Below are positions 6,618 to 14,306 of a DNA stretch of 17,537 nt, in pieces. The translations under genes were made by a program, and so were the position numbers. Each line of letters begins with the position of its first letter. Position 1 is the first letter of the stretch. The notes beneath the pieces were generated by a model that saw only the letters and a list, made by a program, of their open reading frames with translations, ran no database searches and had not been told where the DNA came from. Origin of the DNA: Heteroscillospira sp050252415 (GTDB taxonomy: Bacteria; Bacillota; Clostridia; Oscillospirales; Oscillospiraceae); contig JBFWKZ010000039.1 of the NCBI GenBank assembly GCA_050252415.1, forward strand, positions 1 through 17,537. Direction: 5' to 3'.

Positions 6618-6713
6618 ATGAAAACCGCGAAACCGGAAAACGCCGTTATGCCAATGCATGATGGCGGAAACAATGTGGCAATACCACGCATGGTCTGCTT
6701 TAAGGGGAAATAG
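6618..6713 (+). CDS. Short ORF of unknown function under the FadR-type operator
   Basis: A 31-codon frame from ATG 6618 to TAG 6711-6713 is preceded by AAGGGG (6605-6610) at seven bases. In-frame ATGs at 6597 and 6600 would extend it to 38 residues but have no Shine-Dalgarno sequence. The peptide begins MKTAKPENAVMPMHDGGNNV and ends VAIPRMVCFKGK. It is basic and hydrophilic, with no signal or membrane segment. I recognise no family. It is the only frame of note between the operator-controlled promoter and the terminator at 6730-6761. The transcript may therefore encode a small peptide or act as an RNA. Its last 12 bases fall inside the 127-base block repeated across the assembly gap, so the sequence downstream is uncertain. 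Confidence 0.3.
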   Translation: MKTAKPENAVMPMHDGGNNVAIPRMVCFKGK

Positions 6714-6828
6714 GCGGACATGGTGAAAGGGGCGTACCGCGGGGAAACGGTATGCCCTTTTCTCATTATTTATTCAGACTGGACTATGATTGAAAATTCC
6801 AATTGCCTAATTTTCATGGCTAGCCCTG
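6702..6828 (+). repeat. First copy of a 127-base exact duplicate at the assembly gap
   Basis: This block is identical, base for base, to 6929-7055, on the other side of a 100-N run. A length of exactly 127 equals a common maximal k-mer of de Bruijn assemblers. The simplest reading is that two adjacent contigs sharing an end k-mer were placed side by side with an arbitrary gap, rather than a biological tandem repeat. Confidence 0.85.
6730..6761 (+). terminator. Intrinsic terminator of the short operator-controlled unit
   Basis: GGGCGTACCG (6730-6739) pairs with CGGTATGCCC (6748-6757), ten base pairs with one G-U, around an eight-base loop, followed by TTTT and a T-rich stretch. It closes a transcript of about 250 bases from the 6476-6504 promoter. 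The same hairpin appears again at 6957-6988 because of the duplicated assembly block. Confidence 0.85.
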
Positions 6829-6928
6829 NNNNNNNNNNNNNNNNNNNNNNNNNNNNNNNNNNNNNNNNNNNNNNNNNNNNNNNNNNNNNNNNNNNNNNNN
6901 NNNNNNNNNNNNNNNNNNNNNNNNNNNN
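6829..6928. other. Assembly gap of exactly 100 N
   Basis: All bases are undetermined. The round length is a scaffolder's placeholder, and the identical 127-base flanks imply the real gap may be zero, with 6828 joining directly to 7056. Any reading frame across the run is meaningless. Confidence 0.95.
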
Positions 6929-7055
6929 AAGGGGAAATAGGCGGACATGGTGAAAGGGGCGTACCGCGGGGAAACGGTATGCCCTTTTCTCATTATTTAT
7001 TCAGACTGGACTATGATTGAAAATTCCAATTGCCTAATTTTCATGGCTAGCCCTG
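6929..7055 (+). repeat. Second copy of the 127-base duplicate at the assembly gap
   Basis: Identical to 6702-6828, including the terminator hairpin (here 6957-6988). Probably an assembly overlap rather than a real second copy. Sequence unique to the right-hand contig begins at 7056. Confidence 0.85.
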
Positions 7056-7170
7056 AAAAAAATACTAAATTTACCCTATCCATTGTGCTGCTGATATGTT
7101 ATGATGATCGCAGTTGTCCATACCCACTATCTATCTCCGGCGCAGAATAACTAAGAAGGAGGCTTTTGCC

Positions 7171-7521
7171 ATGCTGTTCGTGTGTTATCCCAAATGCAGT
7201 ACCTGCCAGAAAGCACAGAAATGGTTAGACGAAAATAATATCAAATATGAGCTGCGTGATATCAAAGCCAATAACCCAACGCTACAGGAATTGAAGACTT
7301 GGTATACCCAAAGCGCCCTGCCGCTCAAGCGCTTTTGGAATACCAGCGGTATGAATTACCGGGAGCTTGGACTTAAAGACCGCCTCCCGTCTATGAGCGA
7401 AGATGAACAGCTTAAGCTTCTCGCTACCGACGGTATGCTGGTCAAGAGACCTATTTTGATTGGAGACAATTTCGTCCTTATAGGCTTTAAATTAGCTGAA
7501 TGGGCAAGGCTTATAGGCTGA
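7171..7521 (+). CDS. ArsC/Spx (YffB-like) family protein
   Basis: The start is ATG 7171, eight bases after a perfect AAGGAGG (7156-7162). An in-frame ATG at 7114 has no such site and would add 19 unlikely residues. The 116-residue protein opens MLFVCYPKCSTCQKAQKWLD: a thioredoxin-like first strand, then Cys9-x-x-Cys12 at the head of helix 1. The 'VKRPILIG' segment (91-98) holds the cis-Pro region with Arg93, and the end 'VLIGFKLAEW' is typical of the family. Members include glutathione- or thioredoxin-linked arsenate reductases, the YffB group, and the RNA-polymerase-binding regulators Spx/MgsR. No other ars genes lie nearby, so arsenate reduction is not supported by context. A redox role or an Spx-like regulatory role is equally possible. 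Confidence 0.88.
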   Translation: MLFVCYPKCSTCQKAQKWLDENNIKYELRDIKANNPTLQELKTWYTQSALPLKRFWNTSGMNYRELGLKDRLPSMSEDEQLKLLATDGMLVKRPILIGDNFVLIGFKLAEWARLIG

Positions 7522-7633
7522 ATCGATGTCTGATTTTCGCAATTTGTGACATATTGAGCAATATTGCATAAAACAAATTTTATCCAATGGTAAAGATTGA
7601 TCAAAAGAGCCGACCAAAATTGCGGGAAAACAC

Positions 7634-7662
7634 TTGCAATTTCTCTCAAAATGCGGTATCTT
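7634..7662 (+). promoter_or_regulatory. Promoter of the glnN leader
   Basis: TTGCAA (7634-7639), 17-base spacer and TATCTT (7657-7662). Transcription would start near 7669, giving a leader of about 120 bases that contains the terminator at 7710-7751. Confidence 0.65.
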
Positions 7663-7709
7663 ATTGCTATATACTCTTTGGTTTAAAGTACATAGAGAGC
7701 ATATTTTTA

Positions 7710-7751
7710 AGACAATGGTGTCCGAACAAGGGAGTACTATTGTCTTTTTTT
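7710..7751 (+). terminator. Leader terminator (attenuator candidate) before glnN
   Basis: AGACAATGGT (7710-7719) pairs with ACTATTGTCT (7736-7745), ten pairs including one G-U. A further TCC/GGA helix sits inside, and seven T residues follow. It lies between the glnN promoter and the glnN start with no gene in front of it. It therefore most likely makes glnN expression conditional on antitermination. In Clostridia, ANTAR-domain proteins control nitrogen genes this way, but I did not find the canonical pair of hexaloop hairpins. Confidence 0.75.
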
Positions 7752-7787
7752 CTGCTTCTCTGAAAAATTATGAAAGGATAGAGTGAA

Positions 7788-9890
7788 ATGGGAATTTCAG
7801 AAATCTTTGGTTCAAACGTTTTTAGCGAATCCGTAATGAAAGAGCGCCTCCCCAAAAAAGTCTTTGCTGAGGTAAAAAAAGTTATGCAGGAGGGCGGACA
7901 GATCAGCATGGCTACCGCTGATGTCGTCGCCAATGCCATGAAGGATTGGGCAGTTGAGAAAGGCGCCACCCATTACACTCATTGGTTCCAGCCTCTCACC
8001 GGTATCACCGCGGAGAAGCATGACTCTTTCATCACTTCTCCTGTCGAGGGCAAAACCCTTTTGCAGCTCTCCGGAAAACAGCTCATCATGGGTGAGCCGG
8101 ATGCGTCTTCCTTCCCCTCCGGCGGCCTGCGCGCCACCCACTATGCCCGTGGCTACACGGCATGGGACATGACCTCTCCCGCGTTCGTCAAGGAGCAGGC
8201 GGCCGGCGTTATCCTCTGTATTCCCACCGTCTTTATCTCATATACCGGCGAGGCTCTCGATCAGAAAACTCCGCTGCTCCGTTCTATGGAAGCTGTTTCA
8301 ATTCAGGCACTGCGCATTATCCGCCTTTTCGGCAATACCGAGGCGAAGAAGGTTGTCGCTGCCGTCGGTCCCGAGCAGGAGTATTTCCTTGTTGACCGCG
8401 ACAAATATCTCAAGCGCCGCGACCTCATTTACACCGGGCGCACCCTGTTTGGCGCCCCGGCCCCAAAGGGTCAGGAGCTTGAGGATCAGTACTTCGGATC
8501 GATCCGTGAGCGCGTCGGCGCTTACATGAAGGATTTGAACACGGAACTGTGGAAGCTTGGCATTACCGCAACAACTCAGCACAATGAGGTTGCCCCTGCA
8601 CAGCATGAGATGGCACCCATCTATTCCACCGCCAATATTGCTGTTGATAACAACCAGCTTGCTATGGAGACCATGAAGCGCGTAGCGACCAGACATAATC
8701 TGGTTTGCCTGCTGCATGAGAAGCCCTATGCCGGTGTTAACGGCTCCGGTAAGCACAATAACTGGTCTCTTGGTACCGACACGGGTGAGAACCTGCTTGA
8801 GCCCGGCGACAGCCCGAACGAGAACCTCCAGTTCCTGCTGGTGCTTGCCTGCATCCTGAAGGGTGTCGATAAGCACGCAGACCTGCTTCGCCAATCCGCT
8901 GCCAACGTCGGAAATGACCACCGCCTTGGTGCTCAGGAGGCCCCTCCGGCCATCATTTCAATCTTCCTTGGCAGCCAGCTTGAGGATGTCGTCAATCAGA
9001 TCGTCGAAACCGGCATTGCTACCACCCATCTTGTTGGCTCAAAGCTGGATACCGGTGTTACTACCGTTCCTCTGCTCAGCGCCGATGCGACGGACCGTAA
9101 CCGTACGTCTCCGTTTGCCTTTACCGGAAACAAGTTTGAGTTCCGTATGGTGGGTTCCTCCGATTCTATTGGAAGCCCCAACACCACACTCAACGCGGTC
9201 GTTGCCGAAGCATTTTCCGAGGCTGCCGACGTGCTTGAAAAGGCCGAGGACTTCGATACTGAGTGTAAGAAGTATATTGCCAAGCTCATGAAGGAGCATC
9301 AGCGTATCATTTTCAATGGCAACGGCTACTCCGACGAGTGGGTCGAGGAGGCGACAAAGCGCGGCCTGCCCAACCTCAAGTCTATGGTCGCCACCGTGCC
9401 CACCCTCACCACCGATAAGGCTGTCAAACTTTTTGAAAAGTTCAATATCTTTACAAAGGCTGAGCTTGAATCCCGCGCCGAGGTCATGTATGAGACCTAT
9501 GCAAAGGTCATCAACATCGAAGCTCAGACCATGATCCACATGGCCGGCAAGCACTATATCCCCGCTGTTATCGATTATACGACAAAGCTTGCCGCGTCCA
9601 TCAGCGGCATCACAGCGGCTTGCCCCGGAACCGATGTCAGCGTACAAAAGTCTCTGCTTGAGAAGGTCTCCAAGCTGCTTGCCGAGGCTCAGAGCGGAAA
9701 GCTTGAGCTCATCGACGTGACGGCTAAGGTCAACGCTATCGAGGATGTCTGCGATATGGCAACTGCTTTTCGCGACGAGGTGGTTCCCGTTATGGCAAAG
9801 CTGAGAGCAGCCGTTGATTCCCTTGAACTCATTGTTGATAAGGACGTTTGGCCTGTTCCCACCTATGGCGACCTCATGTTTGAGGTATAA
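7788..9890 (+). CDS. glnN: Type III glutamine synthetase (GlnN)
   Basis: The 700-residue length fits GSIII (about 700) and not GSI or GSII (350-470). The N-terminal GSIII-specific region has HYTHWFQPLTG (62-72) and 'SSFPSGGLRATH' (108-119). The catalytic domain shows GPEQEYFLVD (194-203, metal-binding glutamates), NEVAPAQHEMAP (266-277), NGSGKHNNWSLGT (318-330) and a later GNDHRLGAQEAPPA with 'FTGNKFEFRM' (substrate/ATP arginines). The C-terminal 150 residues are helical, as in the dodecameric GSIII of Bacteroides. The enzyme condenses ammonia and glutamate with ATP to glutamine in the cytoplasm. The start has AAAGGA at 7773-7778. It is a single-gene unit with a promoter, a leader terminator that suggests attenuation, and a strong terminator after it. 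Confidence 0.98.
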   Translation: MGISEIFGSNVFSESVMKERLPKKVFAEVKKVMQEGGQISMATADVVANAMKDWAVEKGATHYTHWFQPLTGITAEKHDSFITSPVEGKTLLQLSGKQLIMGEPDASSFPSGGLRATHYARGYTAWDMTSPAFVKEQAAGVILCIPTVFISYTGEALDQKTPLLRSMEAVSIQALRIIRLFGNTEAKKVVAAVGPEQEYFLVDRDKYLKRRDLIYTGRTLFGAPAPKGQELEDQYFGSIRERVGAYMKDLNTELWKLGITATTQHNEVAPAQHEMAPIYSTANIAVDNNQLAMETMKRVATRHNLVCLLHEKPYAGVNGSGKHNNWSLGTDTGENLLEPGDSPNENLQFLLVLACILKGVDKHADLLRQSAANVGNDHRLGAQEAPPAIISIFLGSQLEDVVNQIVETGIATTHLVGSKLDTGVTTVPLLSADATDRNRTSPFAFTGNKFEFRMVGSSDSIGSPNTTLNAVVAEAFSEAADVLEKAEDFDTECKKYIAKLMKEHQRIIFNGNGYSDEWVEEATKRGLPNLKSMVATVPTLTTDKAVKLFEKFNIFTKAELESRAEVMYETYAKVINIEAQTMIHMAGKHYIPAVIDYTTKLAASISGITAACPGTDVSVQKSLLEKVSKLLAEAQSGKLELIDVTAKVNAIEDVCDMATAFRDEVVPVMAKLRAAVDSLELIVDKDVWPVPTYGDLMFEV

Positions 9891-9916
9891 TTGATCAAAA
9901 CAACGGTCATATGGCG

Positions 9917-9952
9917 AAAGGCTTCCGGCAGCATGTATGCCGGAAGCCTTTT
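9917..9952 (+). terminator. Intrinsic terminator after glnN
   Basis: GGCTTCCGGCA (9920-9930) pairs perfectly with TGCCGGAAGCC (9938-9948) around a seven-base loop, flanked by AAA and TTTT. It starts 27 bases after the glnN stop. Confidence 0.93.
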
Positions 9953-10100
9953 ATTTTACTTTTTTGCGTAAAAATGGGAAAAGCGCTTAAACAAACAAAA
10001 GTCTTTTAAAGAGAAAAATTAAAACGTTCTCCATTTATCGGTATCGTTTATTAAACAACAGGACTAGCCGACTGCTGTATAAGGGCAGCTGTTTTGCTGT

Positions 10101-10319
10101 CTAATTATAACTTAAATGCAGCAGATCCTTTATCCAAAACTGTGTATCCCTAACTGGGTTTGGAAGTTTGATCTCCAAGGTCTGCATCAGACATATCGCA
10201 AAAGCAAGTGACATTAAAACGGAGTAGGTAATGAGTTCGCGCCAACTCTTACTTCGGATGAGCCCCGGGACTTCAAATAATATCAGAATAATAAAAGCAG
10301 TAATCAATAGAACTATCAT
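10101..10319 (-). CDS. Small two-helix membrane protein, candidate germinant receptor D subunit
   Basis: The start ATG (10319-10317) overlaps the stop of the preceding gerAB-like gene as ATGA, so translation is probably coupled. An upstream in-frame ATG at 10421 would lie within that gene. The 72-residue product begins MIVLLITAFIILILFEVPGL, one membrane helix. A short basic loop follows, then a second helix 'YSVLMSLAFAICLMQTLEI', and the tail is PNPVRDTQFWIKDLLHLSYN. Small two-helix 'D' proteins encoded next to gerA-type operons in Bacillus modulate receptor function. Tails of this kind are, to my memory, common at the ends of clostridial ger operons. Assignment as a D subunit rests on position, size and topology, not on a named domain. 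Confidence 0.65.
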   Translation of the reverse strand: MIVLLITAFIILILFEVPGLIRSKSWRELITYSVLMSLAFAICLMQTLEIKLPNPVRDTQFWIKDLLHLSYN

Positions 10320-11422
10320 TGGAAATTTTCCACTTCCTTTTTCGGCAATCTGCGTATAGCCATAATAATAAACGTTACTAACGGAAGCAGAATTTCGTGG
10401 ATAACAGCATTGAAGGGCCAAATATATATGCCGGCGTAAAACTGCTCCATATCGGACGGATATAATTGTGTGGCGATAGCGACACAGAGTATTCCAACGG
10501 GGACGACAAGAGGCAGATATGAGCGCAATTTCAGCGTTTGGGCAATGCCCAATACCGTTACATAATAATATATTGAGACCTTCATGAAGAACGTGATGAG
10601 CAGGGCTATCGCAATTAAAATATCCAGCCGGGTGAGGATGTTGGCAATCTCGATCTGACGTGATACGGCAAAAGAGGCGGCAGGCGTATTAGCTATTCGG
10701 ATTCCAAGCACAGTTGATGCCCTTACAGTGACAAGCAATCCCTGTAAGGTGCTGAGACTTATGCTGATCAGCATCGGCTTTTTAATTTGCCGTTTTTTAG
10801 CAGCGGATGGAAAAATCATAAGAAAGACGACGATATCGCAAAATGAAATAGCTAATATGATATGCAAACCTTGCAGGAACTCCATAGGTGAACACTCTAA
10901 AATTGGCAGCAAATTCGTAAAATCTAAATCACCTATCAATAACAGGGTTATGACTATTGATGTTGCCGCCACGATGACGGTTAGCAGAAAGCTACAGCGG
11001 GTGATCACTTCGATTCCACCGCGGACAGCCATAGCACAGATAAGCGCAAACATGATAAGGAAGGCGAGACGAGGGGTTTCGGGCATAACATAGGTGATCC
11101 AAAAGCTATTAAAAAAGTACATAAAATGAATGGTCAGCTGCAGGAAAAACCATAAATATAGGACTGTAATGACTTTCCCGATATAAGGGCCAAACACAAT
11201 GTCGTTAATTTGGATCAGATTTTGCCCCGGGAACTTTTGTGCTATAGAAGTATAGAGCAATCCCAGAAGAAGCGTTATCACCAAAGCAGCCAGAATGACA
11301 ATCCAAGTGTCATGCTTGGTGATGGAATAGGCAAAATTTATTGTTAAAACCATACTCTGCATAAAACTTAAGATTAATACAGCTAATTGAAAATTGGAAA
11401 TCTCGCCCTTTTCCAGTTTCAT
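10316..11422 (-). CDS. Spore germination permease GerAB/GerKB family (B subunit)
   Basis: The protein is 368 residues from ATG 11422, seven bases after AGGAG (11434-11430). A longer frame starting at 11488 would run into the upstream gene. It starts MKLEKGEISNFQLAVLILSF and has about ten hydrophobic segments, fitting the APC-superfamily germination permease fold of B subunits (about 360 residues). B subunits bind or pass the germinant (amino acids or similar) in the spore inner membrane and act with the A and C subunits. The 'GGIEVITRCSFLLTVIV' region matches the conserved mid-protein helices. It is the third gene of the minus-strand operon: its start is ten bases after the C-subunit stop, and its stop overlaps the next start. 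The germinant cannot be predicted. Confidence 0.92.
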   Translation of the reverse strand: MKLEKGEISNFQLAVLILSFMQSMVLTINFAYSITKHDTWIVILAALVITLLLGLLYTSIAQKFPGQNLIQINDIVFGPYIGKVITVLYLWFFLQLTIHFMYFFNSFWITYVMPETPRLAFLIMFALICAMAVRGGIEVITRCSFLLTVIVAATSIVITLLLIGDLDFTNLLPILECSPMEFLQGLHIILAISFCDIVVFLMIFPSAAKKRQIKKPMLISISLSTLQGLLVTVRASTVLGIRIANTPAASFAVSRQIEIANILTRLDILIAIALLITFFMKVSIYYYVTVLGIAQTLKLRSYLPLVVPVGILCVAIATQLYPSDMEQFYAGIYIWPFNAVIHEILLPLVTFIIMAIRRLPKKEVENFQ

Positions 11423-11432
11423 AAATAATCTC

Positions 11433-12608
11433 CTATTCCGGCTTGGCCGGACTGCTGATTCTACCCATAAGGCGTATCTTTGCCTCAACCTTTATTTCGA
11501 CTTCAAGCTGTGGAAATATTTCATCCCACTTATCTTCCAGCTCCTTCCACTCCTTTGGGTAATGCTGATGAATACTGTCTCCAAAACCAAAGATATCTGT
11601 GTTCAGATTTTTGGCTTTTTCTATAGCGCTCATAATTTCATCTCGTATTGTCTCCGATAATTCGTCTTCCAATATGGAAATTTCGCTAAGTTCGGAGAGG
11701 TCTTCGTCACCGGACTGATCGCCAATATTTCCGGACTCGGTAATGTCAATTTTAATTTTGATTTTTCCGTCTTTGATTTCAGGCTTAAATTTTCCGTTTG
11801 CGCGGACGATCTCTATACTGATGAGGTCGCCGCTAGTCTTATGATTTACTTTAATTATGCCGCTTTCAACTTCGTCAAGAACCCATAAAAGTCCACGGCC
11901 TTCCGTTTTATCCAACTTACCGACCAGTTTATCGTCCTTAAATACCGCTGTTCCGGAAAGAGTCGCGGTTTTTTCACCGCCCCTTTCAGTAATTTCGATC
12001 ATGGGGGCAATGGGCGCCGTCGTTTTACTCATCAGACGGGTGATAAGATCTTTTAATTTTACGGAAGCTATTTGTGACGTGTTGGCGGATGCGCCATCGA
12101 TCAGTTGGTGAATATTTTCGGCCGGCATGGCTTCGAGCTTCGATTTTGTGTTTAAAATCTCTTCAGCTGTACCCTCGGAAATCAAGATTAAAACATTGGG
12201 GCGTGTTTCAGGGTCGCGCGCAAAAAAATCAATATAATCCCGCACACCATTTTCCGCCAGACTCTTTCCAAATACTAAAACCTGGTTATGGGGAAAGAAT
12301 AATCTGCGGCTGGATATGTCTGTCAAATCTCGAACGGCACTGAAAACTGTGTCTCCTGTCGCTTCGACATTCCAGAAGGGAGAAGAATCACTTCCGCTCC
12401 CTCCGCCGTTTTTGGATGAGCTGCTATTGTTTGGATTGACGAGCTGCGCCGTAATTTTAATTCTGCCGCCTTCCGCCGGTTTATCCAGACCGACACCCAT
12501 GACAATCCCCAGCGTGTCCAGTTCCCGGTTGTTCCAGCAGCCGCTGAGGCTGACAATAAGAAACAAGCAGACGGCTGTTTTGATTAATTTGTCAATACGA
12601 TGATTCAT
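11433..12608 (-). CDS. Ger(x)C family germination lipoprotein (C subunit)
   Basis: The 391-residue protein starts MNHRIDKLIKTAVCLFLIVS, a lipoprotein signal peptide ending in the lipobox LSGC with Cys24 as the lipidation site. It is directly followed by the family's 'CWNNRELDTLGIVMGVGLDK' opening. A low-complexity Ser/Gly/Asn stretch (about 60-76) is an insertion-like linker. The C-terminal third carries the GerC pattern of charged strands and ends with the 'EIKVEAKIRLMGRI' strand. C subunits anchor to the outer face of the spore inner membrane and are needed for A/B receptor function. GAGG sits seven bases before ATG 12608. The gene starts 27 bases after the A-subunit stop, and its TAG stop overlaps the ribosome binding site of the B-subunit gene. 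Confidence 0.94.
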   Translation of the reverse strand: MNHRIDKLIKTAVCLFLIVSLSGCWNNRELDTLGIVMGVGLDKPAEGGRIKITAQLVNPNNSSSSKNGGGSGSDSSPFWNVEATGDTVFSAVRDLTDISSRRLFFPHNQVLVFGKSLAENGVRDYIDFFARDPETRPNVLILISEGTAEEILNTKSKLEAMPAENIHQLIDGASANTSQIASVKLKDLITRLMSKTTAPIAPMIEITERGGEKTATLSGTAVFKDDKLVGKLDKTEGRGLLWVLDEVESGIIKVNHKTSGDLISIEIVRANGKFKPEIKDGKIKIKIDITESGNIGDQSGDEDLSELSEISILEDELSETIRDEIMSAIEKAKNLNTDIFGFGDSIHQHYPKEWKELEDKWDEIFPQLEVEIKVEAKIRLMGRISSPAKPE

Positions 12609-12635
12609 ATTTGAGCCTCATTAGCAACGATTGTT

Positions 12636-14246
12636 TTATTGTTGAGCTTCTTTTCCATTTCCCGACGGCGGTTCCGGTTTCAAAGAAGACGTTTGCCTGA
12701 CGATATCACGCTGGAAAAAATTCTTTGGACGTCGGATCATGGCCCAAATAGGCGCTCTGATAAAGGTGTCTTTCATATCGTCCGTATTGTATGGGGCCAA
12801 TGGAGACAAATACGGTGTTCCAAAGGAGCGCAGCGAGGTAAGATGAATGAATATTGCCAGTAATCCGATCGCAATGCCATATCCGCCCATGAATCCGGCA
12901 AGAATAAGAAGCAAAAATCGCATAATGGCTTCCGAATCGCTCTGAGCCGGGACTACAAAACTTGAAACGGCTGTGATGGCGACAACAATGACCATAGGGG
13001 CGCCGATGAGGCCTGCCGATACGGCAGACTCACCGATTACGAGTGCGCCCACGATGCTGACGGCCTGACCGATCGGGCGGGGAAGCCGGACGCCGGCCTC
13101 TCTTAGAATTTCAAATGCGATTAACATCAAACCGGCTTCGAGCACTGCCGGAAAGGGGACACCCTCATGCGCGGATGACATCGTCAAAAGCAGAGGCGTT
13201 GGGATCAGCTCCTGATGATAATTTGCCAGAGCCACATAAGAGGCGGGCGCAAGAATGCTGAAGAAAAACGCCAGAAACCGCAGCGATCTGACCATACTTG
13301 AAAAAAAGGGGCGGGAATAATAATCTTCAGCGCTTTGGAAGCTCTCCACAAAAAGCATCGGGACCGTCAGTACGAATGGACTCCCATCGACCAATATGGC
13401 TGCCCGACCCTCCAGCAGCTTTGCGGCAACTCTGTCTGGTTTTTCACTGTTTGCAACTGTGGAGAAGATAGAGAACGGCGCGTCCTCAATATACTGTTCG
13501 ATATAACCGGATTCCAAAATCGCATCGGTATTGATCCGGCTCAGCCGCTTTTTTATCTCCTCAATCAGCTTAGGATTAACAATCCCATCAATATAGGCGA
13601 TACAGATGTCTGTCTTGGTACGCACACCGATTTTCATTGCCTCCAGTTTCAGATCCGGACTTTTTATTCTGCGCCGAAGCATGGATGTATTGAAACGAAG
13701 CGTCTCGGTAAAGCCTTCCCGGGATCCTCTGACGACAGATTCTGTCTTAGGCTCCTCAATGCCGCGGCTTTTCCAACCGCGTGAACCCATAATAAGAGCT
13801 TCATTTGAACCGTCGATCAGCAAAACGGTATCACCGGATAAAAATGCGTCTACAGCTTCATTGATTGAACCGGATTCTTCGATCTCTCCCACATGGAGCA
13901 GCGCCGATTTAATATAATGGATATGGTCAATTTTAGAGGGTTCGATTTCAGAGACCAAATGGATGTCGTACATCAACGGCTTCAATACATTTTCGTTGAC
14001 CAGTGCCTTGTCGATAAGGCCATCGACAAAAATCATGGCCGCTTGAATTTGGCTTTTATTTCCGAAGGAAAATCTGCGTATAACAATATCACTGCTGTTG
14101 CCGATAATTTCTTTTAGGGCATCCAGATTTTTATTGAGTTCAAATGAAAACTCGGACTCTTCGTCCGACTCATTGATCGGTTCTTCGGACTTGCAAAAAT
14201 TGCGCATCAGATAGAATCGTATTTTTTTAAAAATATAGCTAAACAT
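12636..14246 (-). CDS. Spore germination receptor A subunit (GerA family)
   Basis: The 536-residue protein is typical for GerAA/GerKA. The soluble N-terminal half has two alpha/beta subdomains. It includes the family signature EPKTESVVRGSREGFTETLR with NTSMLRRRIK after it (165-195), and GRAAILVDGSPFVLTVP (280-296). The link EDYYSRPFFSSMVRSLRF (307-324) leads into a membrane half with about five helices, including 'AHEGVPFPAVLEAGLMLIAF'. A short proline-rich, charged tail follows. A subunits assemble the receptor and, in B. subtilis GerA, form oligomeric ion channels that open on germinant binding. GGAG lies about 13 bases before ATG 14246, longer than usual, so initiation may be weak. No ATG closer to a better site is seen. 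It is the first receptor gene of the operon. Confidence 0.95.
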   Translation of the reverse strand: MFSYIFKKIRFYLMRNFCKSEEPINESDEESEFSFELNKNLDALKEIIGNSSDIVIRRFSFGNKSQIQAAMIFVDGLIDKALVNENVLKPLMYDIHLVSEIEPSKIDHIHYIKSALLHVGEIEESGSINEAVDAFLSGDTVLLIDGSNEALIMGSRGWKSRGIEEPKTESVVRGSREGFTETLRFNTSMLRRRIKSPDLKLEAMKIGVRTKTDICIAYIDGIVNPKLIEEIKKRLSRINTDAILESGYIEQYIEDAPFSIFSTVANSEKPDRVAAKLLEGRAAILVDGSPFVLTVPMLFVESFQSAEDYYSRPFFSSMVRSLRFLAFFFSILAPASYVALANYHQELIPTPLLLTMSSAHEGVPFPAVLEAGLMLIAFEILREAGVRLPRPIGQAVSIVGALVIGESAVSAGLIGAPMVIVVAITAVSSFVVPAQSDSEAIMRFLLLILAGFMGGYGIAIGLLAIFIHLTSLRSFGTPYLSPLAPYNTDDMKDTFIRAPIWAMIRRPKNFFQRDIVRQTSSLKPEPPSGNGKEAQQ

Positions 14247-14306
14247 AACAGCAAGGCAGCTCCATTATTTTCAATTTAATTTTTAGTTTGGCCAGCATCA
14301 TGCTTT

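Noticed and set aside
6929..7055. Direct repeat of an insertion element or att site
   Set aside because: The length of exactly 127 with a 100-N placeholder fits an assembler k-mer overlap far better, and no transposase or element sequence is associated.
6720..7150. Open frames beginning MVKGAYRGETVCPF on either side of the N run
   Set aside because: They read through the terminator stem and are present twice only because of the duplicated assembly block; one runs through N.
7558..7567. Palindrome GCAATATTGC after the ArsC-like gene
   Set aside because: Short, AT-rich and single; no promoter or paired copy gives it meaning.
8298..9647. Minus-strand open frames of about 200 residues opposite glnN
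   Set aside because: Antisense shadows of a 700-codon gene with strong codon bias; no initiation signals.
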